Source: an uncultured Hyphomonas sp. (GTDB lineage: Bacteria; Pseudomonadota; Alphaproteobacteria; Caulobacterales; Hyphomonadaceae). From it: a stretch of DNA of 64,000 bases. The translations under genes were made by a program, and so were the position numbers. The notes under the pieces were generated by a model, which was not told the origin of the DNA, did no database searches, and saw only the letters and a program-made list of their open reading frames with translations. Below, piece by piece: positions 61,873-64,000 of the stretch (the stretch's first letter is position 1; each line of letters starts with the position of its first letter). The stretch lies in the NCBI RefSeq assembly GCF_963678195.1, contig NZ_OY782759.1, positions 2,542,001 to 2,606,000 on the forward strand. The letters run 5' to 3'.

Positions 61873-63258
61873 TCATCTGACCAGCACCGGAATCGCAAAT
61901 CGGTTTATGTGTTTCAGAGCGTTGAAATCCACGCCTTCAGGCTCCAGCGCAGTATACCTGTCCAGGAGCACGGCCGACCCGAATGAATTCCGGGATAGCC
62001 CCGCCGAAACAAGCGCTTCTTCCAACGCGTCTGCACGCCCGGAACACAGCTCGACCGAGCGCTCTACCAGATCGCAACCGGCAATAATCCGTATACTGCC
62101 GGGGCCTCTCGCCATCCGGTGCGGCAAGGCGGTATTGGCCACATAAGCCTGTAGACGCGCCATGGATTGCGAACTTATTTCAGACGAGTCCTGGTCGAAG
62201 AAAACCGGCGGCCCGGTCTCTGCCGGCCCTTTAAAGGCGGACTGCACTTTCTCCGACCGCGCCAGGGCGCCGGTCAGCATTCCTGAATATGGCGCCTGCG
62301 CGATCAGCTTTTGTGCCGGCCTTTCCGCATCAGGCGCCGGCTTGTTCGCGGTCAACTGATCGATCCGGACCTCAACCAGAGACCGGCTGCGTGATTGCGG
62401 GAACGTGTCCAGAAAGGCCTGAAGCAGCGGAACCTCTTCTGTCTGAAACGCTGCCAGCAGCGCCTGGCCCTCAACGGCCGCCTCTGCAGGCTGTTTGCAT
62501 CCTGCGAAGCAATAATCCTGCTCTCCGCGCAACCCGCTTTCGATCCATGGCTGTTGCCGTTGTGAGGTCATTTTCTCTACGCGCGTCGCCACGCGCCGGA
62601 ACAGGCCCTCCGCCGGCAACCCCGGCTGAGGCAGGTATTGCGACAGTGCCAGAGAGAACGGGCTGTTTCCCTGCTGACCGTCCTCTGCAACCGTGCCGGG
62701 GGCAGTTGCATAGGCAATCAATGTCCCCCGAACCCTGGAACTTGGCGCCAGTCCGCCCCCTGCCGACCGGACAGCGGACGGCAAAGGATTGTTTCGGCAC
62801 GCGTCCAGAACAATGAAATTGGTCGCGTTCTTCGCCGCATCCAGATCGCGCATGAGCAATCCCAGATTGGGTGCCTGCCGCCACACGTCGGCTTCATTGT
62901 AAGCCTCTGCATCGACAGGAATAAGATAATTCAGCCCCTGTGACTGAATGCCATGTCCGGCGAAGTAAAAGAAACCTGTCGCGTCCGGGCCGGCCTCTGT
63001 CAGCCGTTCCCGCATGCGGCCGAACGCATCATTCATTTGCTCCAGCGTGGCATTCTCGAGAATCTCGACATCGAAGCCGAGACCATCAAGAGACGCCGCA
63101 ATGAGTCTGGCGTCGTTCTCAGGATTCTCCAGCTGCCAGCCGGGTGTCTGATATTTGCTGTTGCCAATCACGAGCGCCACTTTGGGCTCAGCAAAGGCTA
63201 TCAAAGGCAATGACAGGCCCGATATCAGGCCCAGCATCAGGAGTGTTAAAAATCTCAT
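61873..63258 (-). CDS. Exported caspase-like (peptidase C14) protein with OmpA-like C-terminus
   Basis: A 461-residue protein with a signal peptide ('LTLLMLGLISGLSLPLIAFA'). The caspase-like domain (about 25-250) keeps the catalytic His102 in 'GFFYFAGHGIQSQGLNYLIP' and Cys154 in 'NFIVLDACRNNPLPSAVRSA'. After a linker, the last 110 residues ('VFFDQDSSEISSQSMARLQA', 'ELCSGRADALEEALVSAGLS') resemble an OmpA/MotB-type peptidoglycan-binding fold. It likely acts as a cysteine peptidase in the periplasm; targets are unknown. The ATG at 63258 was chosen over a TTG one codon earlier. Confidence 0.85.
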   Translation of the reverse strand: MRFLTLLMLGLISGLSLPLIAFAEPKVALVIGNSKYQTPGWQLENPENDARLIAASLDGLGFDVEILENATLEQMNDAFGRMRERLTEAGPDATGFFYFAGHGIQSQGLNYLIPVDAEAYNEADVWRQAPNLGLLMRDLDAAKNATNFIVLDACRNNPLPSAVRSAGGGLAPSSRVRGTLIAYATAPGTVAEDGQQGNSPFSLALSQYLPQPGLPAEGLFRRVATRVEKMTSQRQQPWIESGLRGEQDYCFAGCKQPAEAAVEGQALLAAFQTEEVPLLQAFLDTFPQSRSRSLVEVRIDQLTANKPAPDAERPAQKLIAQAPYSGMLTGALARSEKVQSAFKGPAETGPPVFFDQDSSEISSQSMARLQAYVANTALPHRMARGPGSIRIIAGCDLVERSVELCSGRADALEEALVSAGLSRNSFGSAVLLDRYTALEPEGVDFNALKHINRFAIPVLVR

Positions 63259-63452
63259 CAAACCATCCCAAAGGTTGGTTAACCGACCAGATCAGTCAAC
63301 CGGAGGTATCTGGAAAATGCAAGCCGTGCCGAGTGCCTGCCGCCCGCACGCCCGCTTTTGCCGCAATTGACCTCCAAAGCGCCTTAATGTGAGCAAGCGC
63401 TCGCCCGGTTCACTGCGTTTCATTGCAAGTGTACCTAAGGGAGGCTATTTCC

Positions 63453-64000
63453 ATGACGCGAACCATGTTTCACTCCACAGCTGACCGGCCCCAGACAGGG
63501 CCGAAACTGGCGGACAAGGACCGGACTATGACAACTCTCGCGCTTGTGGACGATGACGAGAACATCGTCGCCTCTCTCAAGATGTTCTTCGAGGCGGAAG
63601 GCTACAATGTCCGCACCTATCATGATGGTGAGGCCGCCCTGCCCGCGCTGACCGAGAACCCGCCGGATATCGCCATCCTCGATGTGAAGATGCCGAAGAT
63701 GGACGGCATGGAACTGCTGCGCCGCCTGCGCCAGACCAGCGAACTGCCGGTGATCTTCCTGACATCGAAGGACGAAGAGATCGACGAGGTGATCGGCTTC
63801 AACATCGGCGCCGACGATTTCGTGCGCAAGCCGTGCTCCAACCGCCTGCTTGCAGAGCGGGTGAAAGCTGTGCTGCGCCGCGCCCGCGGTGGCCAGGCCG
63901 GCCCGGAGGAAGGTGACCACAAGCCGATCGTTCGCGGCAAGCTGACCCTGGACCCGAATCGCCACGCCTGTAACTGGGACGGCCATCCGGTGCGCCTGAC
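63453..64000 (+). CDS. chvI: Response regulator ChvI, OmpR/PhoB family (cut by window edge)
   Basis: The receiver domain is complete: '[20 protein letters not shown]', phospho-acceptor Asp in '[20 protein letters not shown]', Thr/Ser in '[15 protein letters not shown]', Lys in '[15 protein letters not shown]'. The start of the winged-helix domain follows before the sequence ends. The text closely matches ChvI of the ChvG-ChvI system, which answers acidity and envelope stress in alphaproteobacteria. A strong AAGGGAGG sits 8 bases before the ATG at 63453; the family's usual start is the ATG at 63528, which also has an AAGGA site. The sensor gene is presumably outside the window. Confidence 0.92.
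   Translation, partial: MTRTMFHSTADRPQTGPKLADKDRTMTTLALVDDDENIVASLKMFFEAEGYNVRTYHDGEAALPALTENPPDIAILDVKMPKMDGMELLRRLRQTSELPVIFLTSKDEEIDEVIGFNIGADDFVRKPCSNRLLAERVKAVLRRARGGQAGPEEGDHKPIVRGKLTLDPNRHACNWDGHPVRL

Overview
The window is high-GC chromosomal DNA of an alphaproteobacterium, most likely a Hyphomonas-like member of the Hyphomonadaceae. The assignment is an inference from several things: a ChvI-type response regulator at the right edge, abundant Tat and cytochrome c exports, NodT- and HAE1-type efflux pumps, AraC/SDR/enoyl-CoA hydratase catabolic genes, and short palindromic intergenic repeats. No phage, insertion sequence or CRISPR array is visible.

Layout. At 1-8.7 kb lie the end of a sulfotransferase, a MarR regulator, a purine permease followed by an exported nucleosidase-like lipoprotein, an enoyl-CoA hydratase, an FadH-type 2,4-dienoyl-CoA reductase whose first codons appear frameshifted, an AraC regulator and an SDR. 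From 8977 to 21924 runs one tightly packed rightward block. It holds a two-subunit Tat-exported molybdenum hydroxylase (IorAB type), a cytochrome c plus flavoprotein pair resembling flavocytochrome c sulfide dehydrogenase, SoxX, SoxY, SoxZ and SoxA, a ModE-like DNA-binding protein, an XdhC-MocA fusion, a TauE-type exporter, and MoaA, MoaD, MoaE, MoaB, MoaC and MoeA. SoxB, SoxC and SoxD are absent. This is the best candidate in the window for an undescribed system: a Sox carrier/cytochrome module wired to a xanthine-oxidase-family enzyme, with its own cofactor factory.

At 22.9-32.7 kb there is an exported aminotransferase and then a divergent sulfide-response locus. Leftward are sulfide:quinone oxidoreductase, TrxC, a YgaP-like membrane protein and a TolC-type outer membrane factor. 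Rightward are a rhodanese, a membrane fusion protein, an RND permease and a two-cysteine ArsR repressor resembling SqrR/BigR. A second RND tripartite pump (leftward) and a MATE exporter follow, then a decayed membrane-protein remnant and a tRNA-Asp gene.

At 40.6-59.1 kb the genes are mostly housekeeping: AsmA, a GGDEF-EAL protein, a cysteine/sulfur block (cysK, sseA, a cystathionine beta-lyase, an SLC13 permease), an NADP-dependent reductase, DNA polymerase I, a cysteine-synthase-fold PLP enzyme and ilvD. At 59.2-64 kb lies an AT-richer pair of orphan genes, small hypothetical proteins, an exported caspase-like protein with an OmpA-like tail, and the start of chvI.

Sulfur recurs across the window: sulfide oxidation by two routes, Sox carriers, a sulfite-type exporter, persulfide handling, and cysteine synthesis and breakdown. 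Assignments come from reading motifs and family resemblance by eye; no database search was possible.
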